Position numbers and translations under genes: made by a program. Positions 17,451-26,440 of a stretch of 64,000 nucleotides of DNA are shown here, piece after piece. The notes beneath the pieces were generated by a model. That model was not told the DNA's origin, did no database searches, and saw nothing but the letters and a program-made list of their open reading frames with translations. Each line of letters opens with the position of its first letter. The stretch's first letter is position 1. This stretch comes from Bermanella sp040371755 (GTDB lineage Bacteria > Pseudomonadota > Gammaproteobacteria > Pseudomonadales > Oceanobacteraceae), in contig NZ_BAABWE010000006.1 of assembly GCF_040371755.1 (NCBI RefSeq), positions 62,001 to 126,000 on the forward strand, written 5' to 3'.

Positions 17451-18848
17451 ATGGCACACGCATCGAATTTAATCGAAGACGATATCCTTGCATATTTGAA
17501 GCAGCATGAAGAAAAAGATATTTTACGTTTTTTAACTTGCGGAAACGTAGATGACGGTAAATCAACACTCATTGGTCGCTTATTGCACGATTCAAAGCTG
17601 ATTTTTGAAGATCAACTAGCATCAATAAAGAAAGACTCACAAAAATTTAATACAACAGATCAAGAATTCGATTTGGCTTTGTTGGTCGATGGTTTGCAAT
17701 CAGAGCGTGAGCAGGGCATCACGATTGATGTTGCATACCGATATTTCTCAACAGACAAGCGAAAATTTATTATTGCTGATTGCCCAGGGCACGAGCAATA
17801 TACACGTAACATGGCTACAGGTGCTTCTACTTGCGATCTCGCAATTATCTTGATTGATGCGCGCAAAGGTATCCAAACTCAAACTAAGCGTCATAGCTAC
17901 ATTATAAGTCTTCTAGGGATTAAGAATGTTATTGTTGCTGTAAATAAAATGGATTTGATGGGGTTTGAAGAAACTGTATTCGAAAATATAAAGTCTGACT
18001 ATTCAAAATTGGCTCAACAATTAAATATTGAAGATGTTCATTATGTACCGTTATCAGCACTAAATGGAGATAATGTTGTAGACCGTAGTGTTAATACACC
18101 ATGGTACAGCGGTGAGACATTTATTGAAAAGCTCGAAAGTATCAAAATTAATGATAAAGCAACATTAGATGGCTTTAGATTGCCAGTTCAGTATGTTAAC
18201 AGGCCAAATCTGGATTTTCGAGGGTTCTGCGGTACGGTTGCAGCAGGGGACATAATGGTTGGTGATTCTATTACTGCTTTACCGTCTGGCAAGGTGAGTA
18301 CAGTTAAATCAATCATTTCACCTGAGGGCGAAGTGGAACATGCTGTATCTGGTGAAGCAATTACAATTACTCTAAATGATGAAATTGATATCTCCCGTGG
18401 TGATACAATCATTAGTGGTGAGAGCACGCAAATATCAAATAGCTTTACATCTAACCTTGTTTGGATGTCTGAAGAGCCTCTACAGGTGAATAAGGAATAC
18501 CTATTCAAAGTAGGGACAAAGCCTGTTTATGGTCGTGTTACATCAATTGATCATAGGGTTGATGTGAATACAATGGCTAGCATTGATGCTGATGCTCTAT
18601 CACTTAATGAAGTAGGTGCTGTAACTGTATCTTTAAATGGCCCTGTAGTATTTGATGCCTATAAATCATCGAAAGGTACGGGTAGTTTTGTGGTTATTGA
18701 TCGTATGAGCAATATTACAATTGCTGCTGGTATGATTGAAAGTGCCATTGAAAAATCAGAAAATCTGACGACCTTAAGTTATGAAGAGCGCTTACAGGCA
18801 TTTAATGCTGAAGTGGCTGCATTGACTAGAAAATACTTTCCTGAATAG
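17451..18848 (+). CDS. cysN: Sulfate adenylyltransferase subunit 1 (GTPase)
   Basis: CysN couples GTP hydrolysis to APS formation by CysD. The 465-residue protein starts at ATG 17451 (RBS AGGA 17441-17444). An in-frame ATG at 17358 would run back into cysD with an unconserved tail and is rejected. GTPase motifs are clear: CGNVDDGKSTLIGRL (G1), EREQGITIDVAYRYF (G2), ADCPGHEQYTRNM (G3), VNKMDL (G4). EF-Tu-like beta-barrel domains follow. There is no C-terminal APS kinase fusion, consistent with the separate cysC upstream. A strong terminator follows at 18874. Confidence 0.95.
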   Translation: MAHASNLIEDDILAYLKQHEEKDILRFLTCGNVDDGKSTLIGRLLHDSKLIFEDQLASIKKDSQKFNTTDQEFDLALLVDGLQSEREQGITIDVAYRYFSTDKRKFIIADCPGHEQYTRNMATGASTCDLAIILIDARKGIQTQTKRHSYIISLLGIKNVIVAVNKMDLMGFEETVFENIKSDYSKLAQQLNIEDVHYVPLSALNGDNVVDRSVNTPWYSGETFIEKLESIKINDKATLDGFRLPVQYVNRPNLDFRGFCGTVAAGDIMVGDSITALPSGKVSTVKSIISPEGEVEHAVSGEAITITLNDEIDISRGDTIISGESTQISNSFTSNLVWMSEEPLQVNKEYLFKVGTKPVYGRVTSIDHRVDVNTMASIDADALSLNEVGAVTVSLNGPVVFDAYKSSKGTGSFVVIDRMSNITIAAGMIESAIEKSENLTTLSYEERLQAFNAEVAALTRKYFPE

Positions 18849-18873
18849 TATATAGTTCATGTATGTCGAAAAA

Positions 18874-18905
18874 TAAAAAAAGGCGCATATAGCGCCTTTT
18901 TTATT
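18874..18905 (+). terminator. Rho-independent terminator after cysN
   Basis: GGCGC-ATATA-GCGCC, extended by a run of A on the left and T on the right, forms a stem of about 11 bp ending in TTTTTT. It lies 26 bases after the cysN stop and closes the sulfate-activation transcription unit before the next gene at 18951. Confidence 0.9.
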
Positions 18906-18950
18906 ATATATTGGGCATCTATATGCTATTAAAAGCAATATTTTATCGGG

Positions 18951-21900
18951 ATGAAAATCATGAGTAGCCCTATAGTTCTTGCGGGATTTCATCGCAGTGG
19001 AACATCACTAGCCTCACAAATTATTCATATTGCAGGAGTGTCATACGCTATAGACCCAATGCCAGGTAATCCTTCTAATCCTGACGGTCATTTTGAAGAT
19101 ATTCTAACAATGAAGCTACACGATGGTTTATTGTTAAAAGCAGGAACAAATTGGCAATTCCATTCGGAATCACAAATCAAACCTTCGTCTGAGAATGTGA
19201 GTTTAATTCGCAAATATTGTCAATGTCGGTATGAGTTAGATGGTAATTTATGGTTGATGAAAGACCCAAGAGCAACACTGTATTTAAATGAGTGGAAACA
19301 AGCACTTAATGGCAGAGGTCGATTTGTTTTAATGTATCGACATTGGGGATCTTGCGTACAATCACTATTTAATCGTCATTCTGAAGACTTGGCATTTAAT
19401 TTGTTGGATGGCAAGGACTTTACTGATAATAGCCTTTTCTGGAAAGATCCTGAGCTTGCCGCCAAAATGTGGCTTGCTTACAATAAAAAGATGATCAATT
19501 TTCACAAAAAGAATAAAGATGTAAGTATTGTTGTTGCGCAAGAGGCGTTGTTAAATGGATTTGATCTTCCTTTTGAACTGAATAATCAATTCAGCTTCCA
19601 GCTAGATACTCAAATTCAGTCACCTATTAAAGCAAACTATACTAATAATAAAATTGATGAAAATACCTTTTTTGGAATATCAGATTCTCTAAAACAAGAA
19701 TTAGAGGAAGTGTACGTAGAATTGCAAGATATTGCATATGCAAAGAATAATAATGAAGTTGAAATTGTAAAAAGTAGATTAGATCCAAGGTGGATAGATT
19801 TATTATCAAATACTATTGATAGATTGCCGAGTGATTTTACCTGCAATGAAATAGGTGTCGATGAATTTAAGAACTTGTCATTCGCTGAATTTAAAAAACA
19901 AATCGAAGTTTTAAAGACTTATTCAAACCCAGATTTATCTAGACTTTTAATACCGATGGTTGAAATGTATCGCTCTAGTGATCCTTATAATATTGGTATA
20001 CTTGAGGTTTTAGGGTTACTTAATTTCTCTATTGCTGAATATGAAACAGCAGAAAAATTCATTATGATGGCTGTTTCCACAGATACAACTAGACCATATT
20101 TTAAGAAAATTCTTGGTGATATTTCGAAAGAAAAATTCGAATTTGATGCAGCAGAATATTATTATAGTTTGGCCATTAAAGGCAATTCTCAGAATTCAGA
20201 TTTTTATTCTAGATTATCCGAAATAAAAAGATTTAAAGGAAATTATCAAGAAGCTTTAGAATTACAAAATAAATCTTTATCCATACAGGAGAGTGTTTTC
20301 GGAAAGCTAAGAAAATATGATATTCATCGTGAAGTTTATGGTATTGAGTCAGCATATTCATTATTGAAAGATAATTTAGGTGATGATGTTCTTGAAATGA
20401 AGCTTATATCTTTTATGTATTCTCTTGGGCTCGATAATACTAAAGAATATCATCATGATTTTATAAAAAATAGAATTGAACCTAATACTTTTCAGCGTTT
20501 TTTAATGAGTATTAAATCACTTAATCTTGATGATAATACTCAAATTTTATACTGGATAAGTAAAGCATTTTCAAAAGTTTATACTTTAGAAGAGCTTCAG
20601 TCTTTATGTATTAAACAAGAAGGTGTGTCGCCAAGTAATCCTAAAATCTCAGTTGTTGTTATATCTTATAATATGCAGAGAGAGATCCCTCGAACAATTT
20701 TTAGTTTATCATCCCAGTATCAATTAGAAGTGGATGTTGATGATATTGAAATTATTCTTGTGGATAATGGATCGAAAGCTCCTCCTAAACTATCCGATTT
20801 TTCTAATGCCAAAAACTTACGCATTGTTCATAACCCTAAGCCTGAAGTATCACCTGTTTCAGCAATAAACCTAGGGCTGTCTATGGCGAAGGCTCCCATT
20901 GTCGGGGTATGTATTGATGGTGCAAGGATTGCCTCACCTGGTTTATTAAATGGTGTCTTAAAAGCCTCTAAAATATCTGAAAGTTCAATTGTATCAACTC
21001 TTGGTTTCCATCTTGGCCCTGAAGTTCAAATGGAGAGTGTAGCTAAAGGTTATAATCAAGATTTAGAAGATAAATTATTAAATATTATTAACTGGAAGGA
21101 GAATGGCTACCGTTTGTTTGAAATCAGTTCACTAGCGGGTTCTAGCGCGAATGGCTATTTTAAACCTATTGCCGAAAGTAATGCGATATTTATGCGTAAG
21201 CAGTTATGGCAAGAGCTTAACGGTTATGATTATGCTTTTAAAACACCAGGGGGCGGGCTTAGTAATTTAGATATTTATAAGCGTGCTTGTGATTTGCAAG
21301 GTACAGAATTAATGATTTTATTAAATGAAGGTACTTTCCATCAAGTTCATGGCGGTATCGCGACGAACTTAAAAAGACCAGATGCTACTTTTGATATATT
21401 TTCAAAAGAATACAAAAATATACGTAATGAAGTATTTACAGTACCCGAAAAAGAAGCGTTATATATTGGTAAATATGTTCCTCAAGGCAGTCATTTTTTA
21501 AAACTATCAGTTTCGAATACTTTAGAGGATTATAAACAACAAGATTTACCAGCATTGAATTTGGCTATATTGCAAGCATCTAATTGTCAGGTGTTTTCTC
21601 ATGCTACTGGTTTAAATAAAGAGTTTATAGACTCACCAGTTATTATTACAGGAAGAGGAGGCAGTGGAACTCGCCTATTATCAGAGTTAATGCAAAGTTT
21701 TGGATTATTTCTTGGAAATGAAATTAATAAAACAGAAGACTCCATTGAATGGGTAGAACCAATATACGATCTAGTTACAAAATACAAATCTGGAAATTGC
21801 TTAGCCTCTAGAAATGATTATATCCAACGTTTAAGAAATAATGCGCTTAATATACTTGAGAGAGGAGGTATTGAAGAAGGTTTATGGGGGTTCAAATTGC

Positions 21901-22406
21901 CAGAGGCAATGCTGTGTATGCCAGAGTTACTTGAGGCATTCCCTAATGCAAAGGTAATTCATTTAACACGTCACCCCTTGAGTATTAGTTTTCGCCGTAC
22001 CCATGTAACGTCTAGATTGGATAGCCCTGTTGGAAATGTAGCATTAAAAGAAGCGTATAAGCATCATGGCTTAAACTTTGAAGAGTGCATAAATAATTCA
22101 GATACTTTTAATAATGCAGTGAGTTGGAACTATCAATTATCTAACATATCCCGTATTTTAGATTCAAGTCTGCCTAACGAAAGATATATTCAAATTAAAT
22201 ACGAAGATATGGTTAGTAGTCCTGAATATGTGCATATACAATTGCAAAAATTCTTAAATATTGAAATAACCGCTCCCCCTGTTTTGAATATTGATTCTAA
22301 GCGATTGAACTTCGAAATTGAAAACACAAAAGCAGTATCTGAAATTTGGGATTTAACCAAGGAAGTCGCGCAAGAATTTGGTTATACAAAGAGTTTGGAG
22401 GCTTAG
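18951..22406 (+). CDS. Sulfotransferase-TPR-glycosyltransferase 2-sulfotransferase fusion protein
   Basis: This 1151-residue protein carries four parts. Residues 5-230 form a sulfotransferase-like domain (LAGFHRSGTSLAS P-loop; LMYRHWGSCVQSLF). Residues about 340-480 are helical TPR-like repeats (e.g. YEAAEKF-type pairs, ALELQNKSLSIQ). Residues about 563-830 are a family 2 glycosyltransferase starting PKISVVVISYNMQ with IEIILVDNGS and GVCIDGARIASPG. Residues about 893-1145 are a second sulfotransferase-like domain (IITGRGGSGTRLLSE; VIHLTRHPLSISF). Coupled sugar addition and sulfation by one cytoplasmic polypeptide is inferred. An alternative ATG at 18960 would remove three residues. The stop is followed after 1 base by the next gene's TTG start. 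Confidence 0.75.
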   Translation: MKIMSSPIVLAGFHRSGTSLASQIIHIAGVSYAIDPMPGNPSNPDGHFEDILTMKLHDGLLLKAGTNWQFHSESQIKPSSENVSLIRKYCQCRYELDGNLWLMKDPRATLYLNEWKQALNGRGRFVLMYRHWGSCVQSLFNRHSEDLAFNLLDGKDFTDNSLFWKDPELAAKMWLAYNKKMINFHKKNKDVSIVVAQEALLNGFDLPFELNNQFSFQLDTQIQSPIKANYTNNKIDENTFFGISDSLKQELEEVYVELQDIAYAKNNNEVEIVKSRLDPRWIDLLSNTIDRLPSDFTCNEIGVDEFKNLSFAEFKKQIEVLKTYSNPDLSRLLIPMVEMYRSSDPYNIGILEVLGLLNFSIAEYETAEKFIMMAVSTDTTRPYFKKILGDISKEKFEFDAAEYYYSLAIKGNSQNSDFYSRLSEIKRFKGNYQEALELQNKSLSIQESVFGKLRKYDIHREVYGIESAYSLLKDNLGDDVLEMKLISFMYSLGLDNTKEYHHDFIKNRIEPNTFQRFLMSIKSLNLDDNTQILYWISKAFSKVYTLEELQSLCIKQEGVSPSNPKISVVVISYNMQREIPRTIFSLSSQYQLEVDVDDIEIILVDNGSKAPPKLSDFSNAKNLRIVHNPKPEVSPVSAINLGLSMAKAPIVGVCIDGARIASPGLLNGVLKASKISESSIVSTLGFHLGPEVQMESVAKGYNQDLEDKLLNIINWKENGYRLFEISSLAGSSANGYFKPIAESNAIFMRKQLWQELNGYDYAFKTPGGGLSNLDIYKRACDLQGTELMILLNEGTFHQVHGGIATNLKRPDATFDIFSKEYKNIRNEVFTVPEKEALYIGKYVPQGSHFLKLSVSNTLEDYKQQDLPALNLAILQASNCQVFSHATGLNKEFIDSPVIITGRGGSGTRLLSELMQSFGLFLGNEINKTEDSIEWVEPIYDLVTKYKSGNCLASRNDYIQRLRNNALNILERGGIEEGLWGFKLPEAMLCMPELLEAFPNAKVIHLTRHPLSISFRRTHVTSRLDSPVGNVALKEAYKHHGLNFEECINNSDTFNNAVSWNYQLSNISRILDSSLPNERYIQIKYEDMVSSPEYVHIQLQKFLNIEITAPPVLNIDSKRLNFEIENTKAVSEIWDLTKEVAQEFGYTKSLEA

Positions 22407-22407
22407 T

Positions 22408-23136
22408 TTGAAGGTCGTATTTATAGGTGGCGTTGGTGGTAGTGGAACACGTGTAGTTGCCAATATTTTTAAAGAAAATAATATTTTTATTGGCTCAAAC
22501 CTTAATAAGTCATTAGATAACTTAGATTGGCCAGGTTTAAGAGATATTATTAAAAGTAAAAATCTATCTCATAAACAAAAGCTAGATAAATTATCAGGAC
22601 CATTTACACAATTTATAGAGAAAATGAGAGTAGAAGCTTGCCAACTGGATATGTTGGATGATGATTTATTAGCAATAAAGGTTCCTGGAAGTTTTTATTA
22701 TTTGCCTTATTTTTGTGAAATATTTGAGGATGTTTCCTATATTCACGTTATTCGGCATGGCTTAGATATGGCGTTTAGTGGAAATAAAAACCAATTACTG
22801 AATTGGAGTGATTTCTTTGGTGTTGATATACAAAAAGGAACTTTAGAGACTCAACAGTTAGACTACTGGATAGCTGCCAATGAATACGCAATAGAGACAG
22901 GTAAAAAATTACTTGGAACGAATTTCCAAGTAATTCAATTTGAGAACCTTTGCTTGAATAGCAAAAATGTTATTAATCGCTTATTTCAAAAGCTAAACCT
23001 TGATAATAAATTAGATCAGAGTGTATATAACTCTATTGTGACTCCAGTTACTAAAGGGCGCTATGAGAAAATGGACCTATCAATTTTCTCCCGCGCTGCT
23101 TTAAGTAGATTAAAAGATTTAGGGTTCAACTTTTAA
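22408..23136 (+). CDS. Sulfotransferase-like protein (GGSGTR type)
   Basis: The likely start is TTG at 22408, because GGAGG at 22397-22401 lies 6 bases upstream and the P-loop begins right after it (KVVFIGGVGGSGTRVVANIF). An ATG at 22378 would lie inside the previous gene. The 242-residue protein resembles the C-terminal domain of the upstream fusion (shared GGSGTR, F-I/L-G-x-x-x-NK, D-x-x-D/E-W), and YIHVIRHGLDMAFSGNKNQL has the arginine/serine-type 3'-phosphate motif. Sulfotransferase is the best reading; a PAPS-unrelated P-loop enzyme is possible. Its 3' end overlaps the convergent gene by 4 bases. Confidence 0.65.
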   Translation: MKVVFIGGVGGSGTRVVANIFKENNIFIGSNLNKSLDNLDWPGLRDIIKSKNLSHKQKLDKLSGPFTQFIEKMRVEACQLDMLDDDLLAIKVPGSFYYLPYFCEIFEDVSYIHVIRHGLDMAFSGNKNQLLNWSDFFGVDIQKGTLETQQLDYWIAANEYAIETGKKLLGTNFQVIQFENLCLNSKNVINRLFQKLNLDNKLDQSVYNSIVTPVTKGRYEKMDLSIFSRAALSRLKDLGFNF

Positions 23137-23897
23137 TTGCCTTCCAAGAAGCTTTCATATATTGGATGAAGTGTACCTTTAATATACTTTTTTTCTTGTG
23201 GTGTTAACTCTGTTTTTGTAGAGTTTCCTAGCATAGGGCGATTACTTAGATGATTCATTTTTTTGTCTAGATATTGCTCTAGAGAAGAAAAGGGTAGGCT
23301 CTCTGATTTTAGCTCTTCATAGGTTATTTTTATGCCTTGATTTGGTTTAAAACTAGATAGGGTGGAGTATAAAACATAGTAGGCTTTTGCACAGGCTGCT
23401 AGCTCCTCCCCTATAATCTTATCTGCGTCAGGTAATGGGTCGGAATAACCTTCATCTTGATGAAGCCTTTCCCATTGCTCGACTACCGCTTTGCGAGCAT
23501 CTTTCATTCCTTTTATACTTTGAATAAACTCTATCGGGTTTCTGATCAATGAAATATAGTATGCATCAGGGTTATATTTTTTATATAGATCGTGCCTGCC
23601 TATCTCTATAAATTTAAAAATATCCCATTCAGGGCTATTTAGTAAGTTATTTAGCCATGGTGATTCATCGTTCCCACTTGAAATCACGTTTAAATTTTTG
23701 TGTTCTCTTTGGCCAATTTGACATCTTTCTCTTAATTTTTGCTGTATCTTCCAATCTTCACTTGGGCGTGTGACGATTCCTCTGTCCCATGAGAATGGCT
23801 CTAAGTAAACCCTTTTTAAGTCGAATGCGTTTGAGATTAAAAATGAAGCTAGCTTAGTGCCTGTTCGGTTCATGCCTAAAATAATTATTTTCTTCAT
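23133..23897 (-). CDS. Sulfotransferase-like protein (minus strand)
   Basis: The 254-residue protein begins MKKIIILGMNRTGTKLASFLI, a sulfotransferase-family P-loop. YYISLIRNPIEFIQSIKGMKDARK carries the R-N-P ... S motif of the 3'-phosphate site, and IKITYEELKSESLPFSSLEQYL is the usual late Y-E-x-L motif. It is the only sulfotransferase of this locus on the minus strand, convergent with the upstream neighbour and divergent from the next. The shared 159-base spacer at 23898-24056 should hold both promoters. Acceptor unknown. Confidence 0.7.
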   Translation of the reverse strand: MKKIIILGMNRTGTKLASFLISNAFDLKRVYLEPFSWDRGIVTRPSEDWKIQQKLRERCQIGQREHKNLNVISSGNDESPWLNNLLNSPEWDIFKFIEIGRHDLYKKYNPDAYYISLIRNPIEFIQSIKGMKDARKAVVEQWERLHQDEGYSDPLPDADKIIGEELAACAKAYYVLYSTLSSFKPNQGIKITYEELKSESLPFSSLEQYLDKKMNHLSNRPMLGNSTKTELTPQEKKYIKGTLHPIYESFLEGN

Positions 23898-24056
23898 TTT
23901 AATAGTGTGTAAGCTTTAGTTAACATTTTGGTAGTGTAATTTATTTAGTGCTTTCGTACTATAATGCTACTCGCATATTGAGTATTAACTGTGGTTTAAT
24001 ATTTTACTTTGATTTTTCAAAAGACTGTTGATTGTTATGAATGTATCTGACCTTAA

Positions 24057-24872
24057 AGTATCATTATAGCTGGCTGCCAGCGCAGCGGTACAACTTTGAC
24101 TGGCCAGATACTGGGTGCTCATCCGAAAGCATTCTTAATTGATGAATTTGAAGGAGTATATAAGTTCTTAGATTATTACTTGGATCGTCAAGCATTTGAT
24201 ACTCTGAGTATGAATGAAATAGTTAATGTTTCGTCTAAAAAGTATACAGATATTAGGGCGAATTTTTCTAAATTTTCTGATATTCAATCGAGTATTATAG
24301 TTGCTAAAGCCCCAAATATTACTTATGAAATTACTGATTTATTGAAAAGGGCTAATAATATAAAAGTTGTATACCCCGTGCGTAATCCAAGAAGTGTAGT
24401 TGCTTCAATGCTAAAGTTGAAACATATTCCTATGGTAGAAAATCAGACTAAAAGGGCTCTCAAGTCTAAGCCTTTGTTTACAGAGTTTTCTCGACAAATA
24501 GAAAAATTGGAATCGGAAAAGACTTCTAAGTTAATAAAAGCAGCCATTATTTGGAATATTAAAACAAGTATATACAAAGCATATCAAGAAGGTGACCTAG
24601 ATACTTTCGTATTTAAATATGAAGATTTGATTGTTGATTTCAAAGCTACGCTAGAATTATTAACGAAGCACTGTGGATTAGAGTATGATCCTGCATCAGA
24701 AAATTATTTTGAATACCTAAAAGGAGAGGGTCCTGGGGATACGTTGCGAGATCGAAAGATTGATCCCTCGTCCCTTGATAAATGGAAAACACAGTTATCA
24801 GAGGCTCAAATATCAGAGTTGGACTTTATGACAAAAAGACTTTCTGAGCAACTTGGTTATTCAAATATATAA
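24057..24872 (+). CDS. Sulfotransferase-like protein with unresolved start (possible frameshift)
   Basis: The frame opens at 24057 after a TAA at 24054 and reads SIIIAGCQRSGTTLTGQILG. The PAPS P-loop therefore lies upstream of the first usable start codon (TTG 24096), which would cut it off. VVYPVRNPRSVVASML is the 3'-phosphate motif and FKYEDLIVDF the late Y-E-D-L motif. An ATG at 24037 in another frame gives MNVSDLKVS and stops at 24067; one extra base near 24062 would join it to the P-loop. So either a one-base deletion (or sequence error) broke the gene, or a rare ATC/ATT codon (24060/24063) starts it. The product would be about 271 residues. Confidence 0.6.
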   Translation, partial: SIIIAGCQRSGTTLTGQILGAHPKAFLIDEFEGVYKFLDYYLDRQAFDTLSMNEIVNVSSKKYTDIRANFSKFSDIQSSIIVAKAPNITYEITDLLKRANNIKVVYPVRNPRSVVASMLKLKHIPMVENQTKRALKSKPLFTEFSRQIEKLESEKTSKLIKAAIIWNIKTSIYKAYQEGDLDTFVFKYEDLIVDFKATLELLTKHCGLEYDPASENYFEYLKGEGPGDTLRDRKIDPSSLDKWKTQLSEAQISELDFMTKRLSEQLGYSNI

Positions 24873-25030
24873 TAAGTATTAAAATTGAATTACTACCTTG
24901 TGCCTATTGATACATAGATAAGGTTCTTTTAGGTAGTGTCCGTGAGATTGTATTCTTATGAGTAGGCTGTATAAGTAGGTTTAGTTGCTATCAGGGATGC
25001 TTGCTCTGGGGATTTAGTCTATTTTTAAAA

Positions 25031-25060
25031 GCCGGCCCAGTTAGACTGGGCCTTGTTTTT
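25031..25060. terminator. Bidirectional terminator between convergent genes
   Basis: GGCCCAGT-TAG-ACTGGGCC is a perfect 8-bp stem at 25034-25052, followed on the plus strand by TTGTTTTTT and on the minus strand by GGCTTTTAAAAA. It lies between the plus-strand sulfotransferase and the minus-strand secreted-protein pair, whose stop codon it touches. The rest of 24873-25030 shows nothing I can identify. Confidence 0.8.
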
Positions 25061-26025
25061 TAGTAAGTAGGAAGGTTTTTTCCTAATTCACTAAGGGCAG
25101 TAACAATATCAGAAAGTTTATAAATATTTCCATTATCATCTACAAGGTAGGTTGCTTTTAGTGAACCTCTAATTTCAACTTGTGAGTTAGTGGTAGCTCC
25201 TTCAGCGGTAATAGTTGTACCAATTTTAACTAGATTATTAGAAGCATCTTTTTCTAGCTTAAGTGGTGTGCGAGCGCCGGTTGGATCATCGGTGAATTTT
25301 AACTTACCGGAATCTCCTTGGTTATAAACTCTCCATGTTGAACCAACGGTTGCTGTAGTATTTTCAAATCTAAAGCCAGTATCACCTGAATGTTTTATAT
25401 GCACAGTATCACTTGGTGCATTGGTTCCGATACCAATAGATCCATTTTTTAGTACTAGGTTGTTATTACCAGCATTTGGTAGAATTTTAAAAGGTAACTG
25501 GCTTCCATTGGTTACATCACGAACAAAGAAGTTAGTTTCGTTGCCTGAAATATCCCACGTTTGAGGAGTCCAACCAGAAGAGCCGTTTTGCTCTAGTCTT
25601 AGGCCTGGGCTGTCACCGTCTGTAACTTGTAATTCTAGAACTGGTGTACTTGTCCCCACACCTACATCGCCTTGACCATCTACATATAGTGAATTTGCTG
25701 GAGCACCTGCTTCAACTTTAAATATAGATTTGCCTGCAGTGGCGTCATCAACTGAGAAAAAACTAGATCCGCCATTACCGCTGTCGTTGAATGTGAAGCG
25801 CCAATCGTTACTTGGGAAGCTCCCTGTGCTGCTTGAGTCGTCAAAATACATTCTCAAGTTGTTTTCTTTCAGAACTAATGTGTCAAACCCGAAGTTGTAG
25901 CCATTAGTACAATCCAATCCGATACAGGAGCTACCATTAACAATTAAATCGTCATTAATTACATTGTCCGCTAAAGCAGCATGACTCGCAGCTAGAATAA
26001 ATGATGTAAGAATAATTTTTTTCAT
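25060..26025 (-). CDS. Secreted phage-tail-fibre-like surface protein
   Basis: The 321-residue protein has a Sec signal peptide (MKKIILTSFILAASHAALA, cut after ALA). The mature part shows NDWRFTFNDS, SSFFSVDD, GDVGVGTSTPVLELQV and GSIGIGTNAPSDTVHIK. The repeated G-I/V-G-T-x-x-P signature is typical of trimeric tail-fibre and peptidase S74-associated head domains. Residues 275-315 (VEIRGSLKATYLVDDNGNIYKLSDIV) resemble the linker before such a domain, but the S74 chaperone itself is absent. An extracellular, probably trimeric fibrous protein is inferred; its function is unknown. It lies 9 bases behind the next minus-strand gene and is probably cotranscribed. Confidence 0.6.
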   Translation of the reverse strand: MKKIILTSFILAASHAALADNVINDDLIVNGSSCIGLDCTNGYNFGFDTLVLKENNLRMYFDDSSSTGSFPSNDWRFTFNDSGNGGSSFFSVDDATAGKSIFKVEAGAPANSLYVDGQGDVGVGTSTPVLELQVTDGDSPGLRLEQNGSSGWTPQTWDISGNETNFFVRDVTNGSQLPFKILPNAGNNNLVLKNGSIGIGTNAPSDTVHIKHSGDTGFRFENTTATVGSTWRVYNQGDSGKLKFTDDPTGARTPLKLEKDASNNLVKIGTTITAEGATTNSQVEIRGSLKATYLVDDNGNIYKLSDIVTALSELGKNLPTY

Positions 26026-26034
26026 GTTCTTTCC

Positions 26035-26418
26035 TTATTCAGCTTCAGCAGTTAATAGAAATTGACCATCTTCAATTCTGATATGGCCGCTTTCAGTTTC
26101 AGAGGTGACGATGTTCTTTTCAACTTGGTTGCGACCATTGTTGTCAGAAACCTCGGTGCTACCTGCAATACTGGTTGCGATGACGCTATATTTGTAGAGA
26201 CCATCTTGAGCACTATTAATCTCAAAGTTTGAGATACTTGCGCTAGAGCCCGAAAAATTGAATGTTTCTGAATATTGGTTTGAATCACCAATTGTAATAG
26301 CAATAACATCGGTATTTGAGTTAGATACAGACATTTGACTATCAGTAAAAGTAATATCAATAGCGAAGCTACTCATACTTAGAGGTAGCATTAATACACT
26401 TAATAACGTTTTTTTCAT
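26035..26418 (-). CDS. Small secreted protein of unknown function
   Basis: I do not recognise a family. The 127-residue protein has a signal peptide (MKKTLLSVLMLPLSMSSFA) and a serine-, asparagine- and threonine-rich mature part with no cysteine and strong beta propensity. It would be exported to the periplasm or beyond. It is the promoter-proximal gene of a two-gene minus-strand unit with the tail-fibre-like protein, so the two may form one surface structure. A 14-bp perfect palindrome lies 22 bases upstream of its start. Confidence 0.55.
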   Translation of the reverse strand: MKKTLLSVLMLPLSMSSFAIDITFTDSQMSVSNSNTDVIAITIGDSNQYSETFNFSGSSASISNFEINSAQDGLYKYSVIATSIAGSTEVSDNNGRNQVEKNIVTSETESGHIRIEDGQFLLTAEAE

Positions 26419-26440
26419 TTTTTCTGCCCATTGTCAGTGA

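Noticed and set aside
12578..18848. Ordinary assimilatory sulfate-reduction cluster for cysteine synthesis
   Set aside because: No cysH, cysI, cysJ or cysG is present and the block is surrounded by sulfotransferases and glycan genes; not fully excluded without the whole genome.
25060..26418. Prophage remnant
   Set aside because: Both proteins have Sec signal peptides, and no capsid, tail, integrase or lysis gene lies near them.
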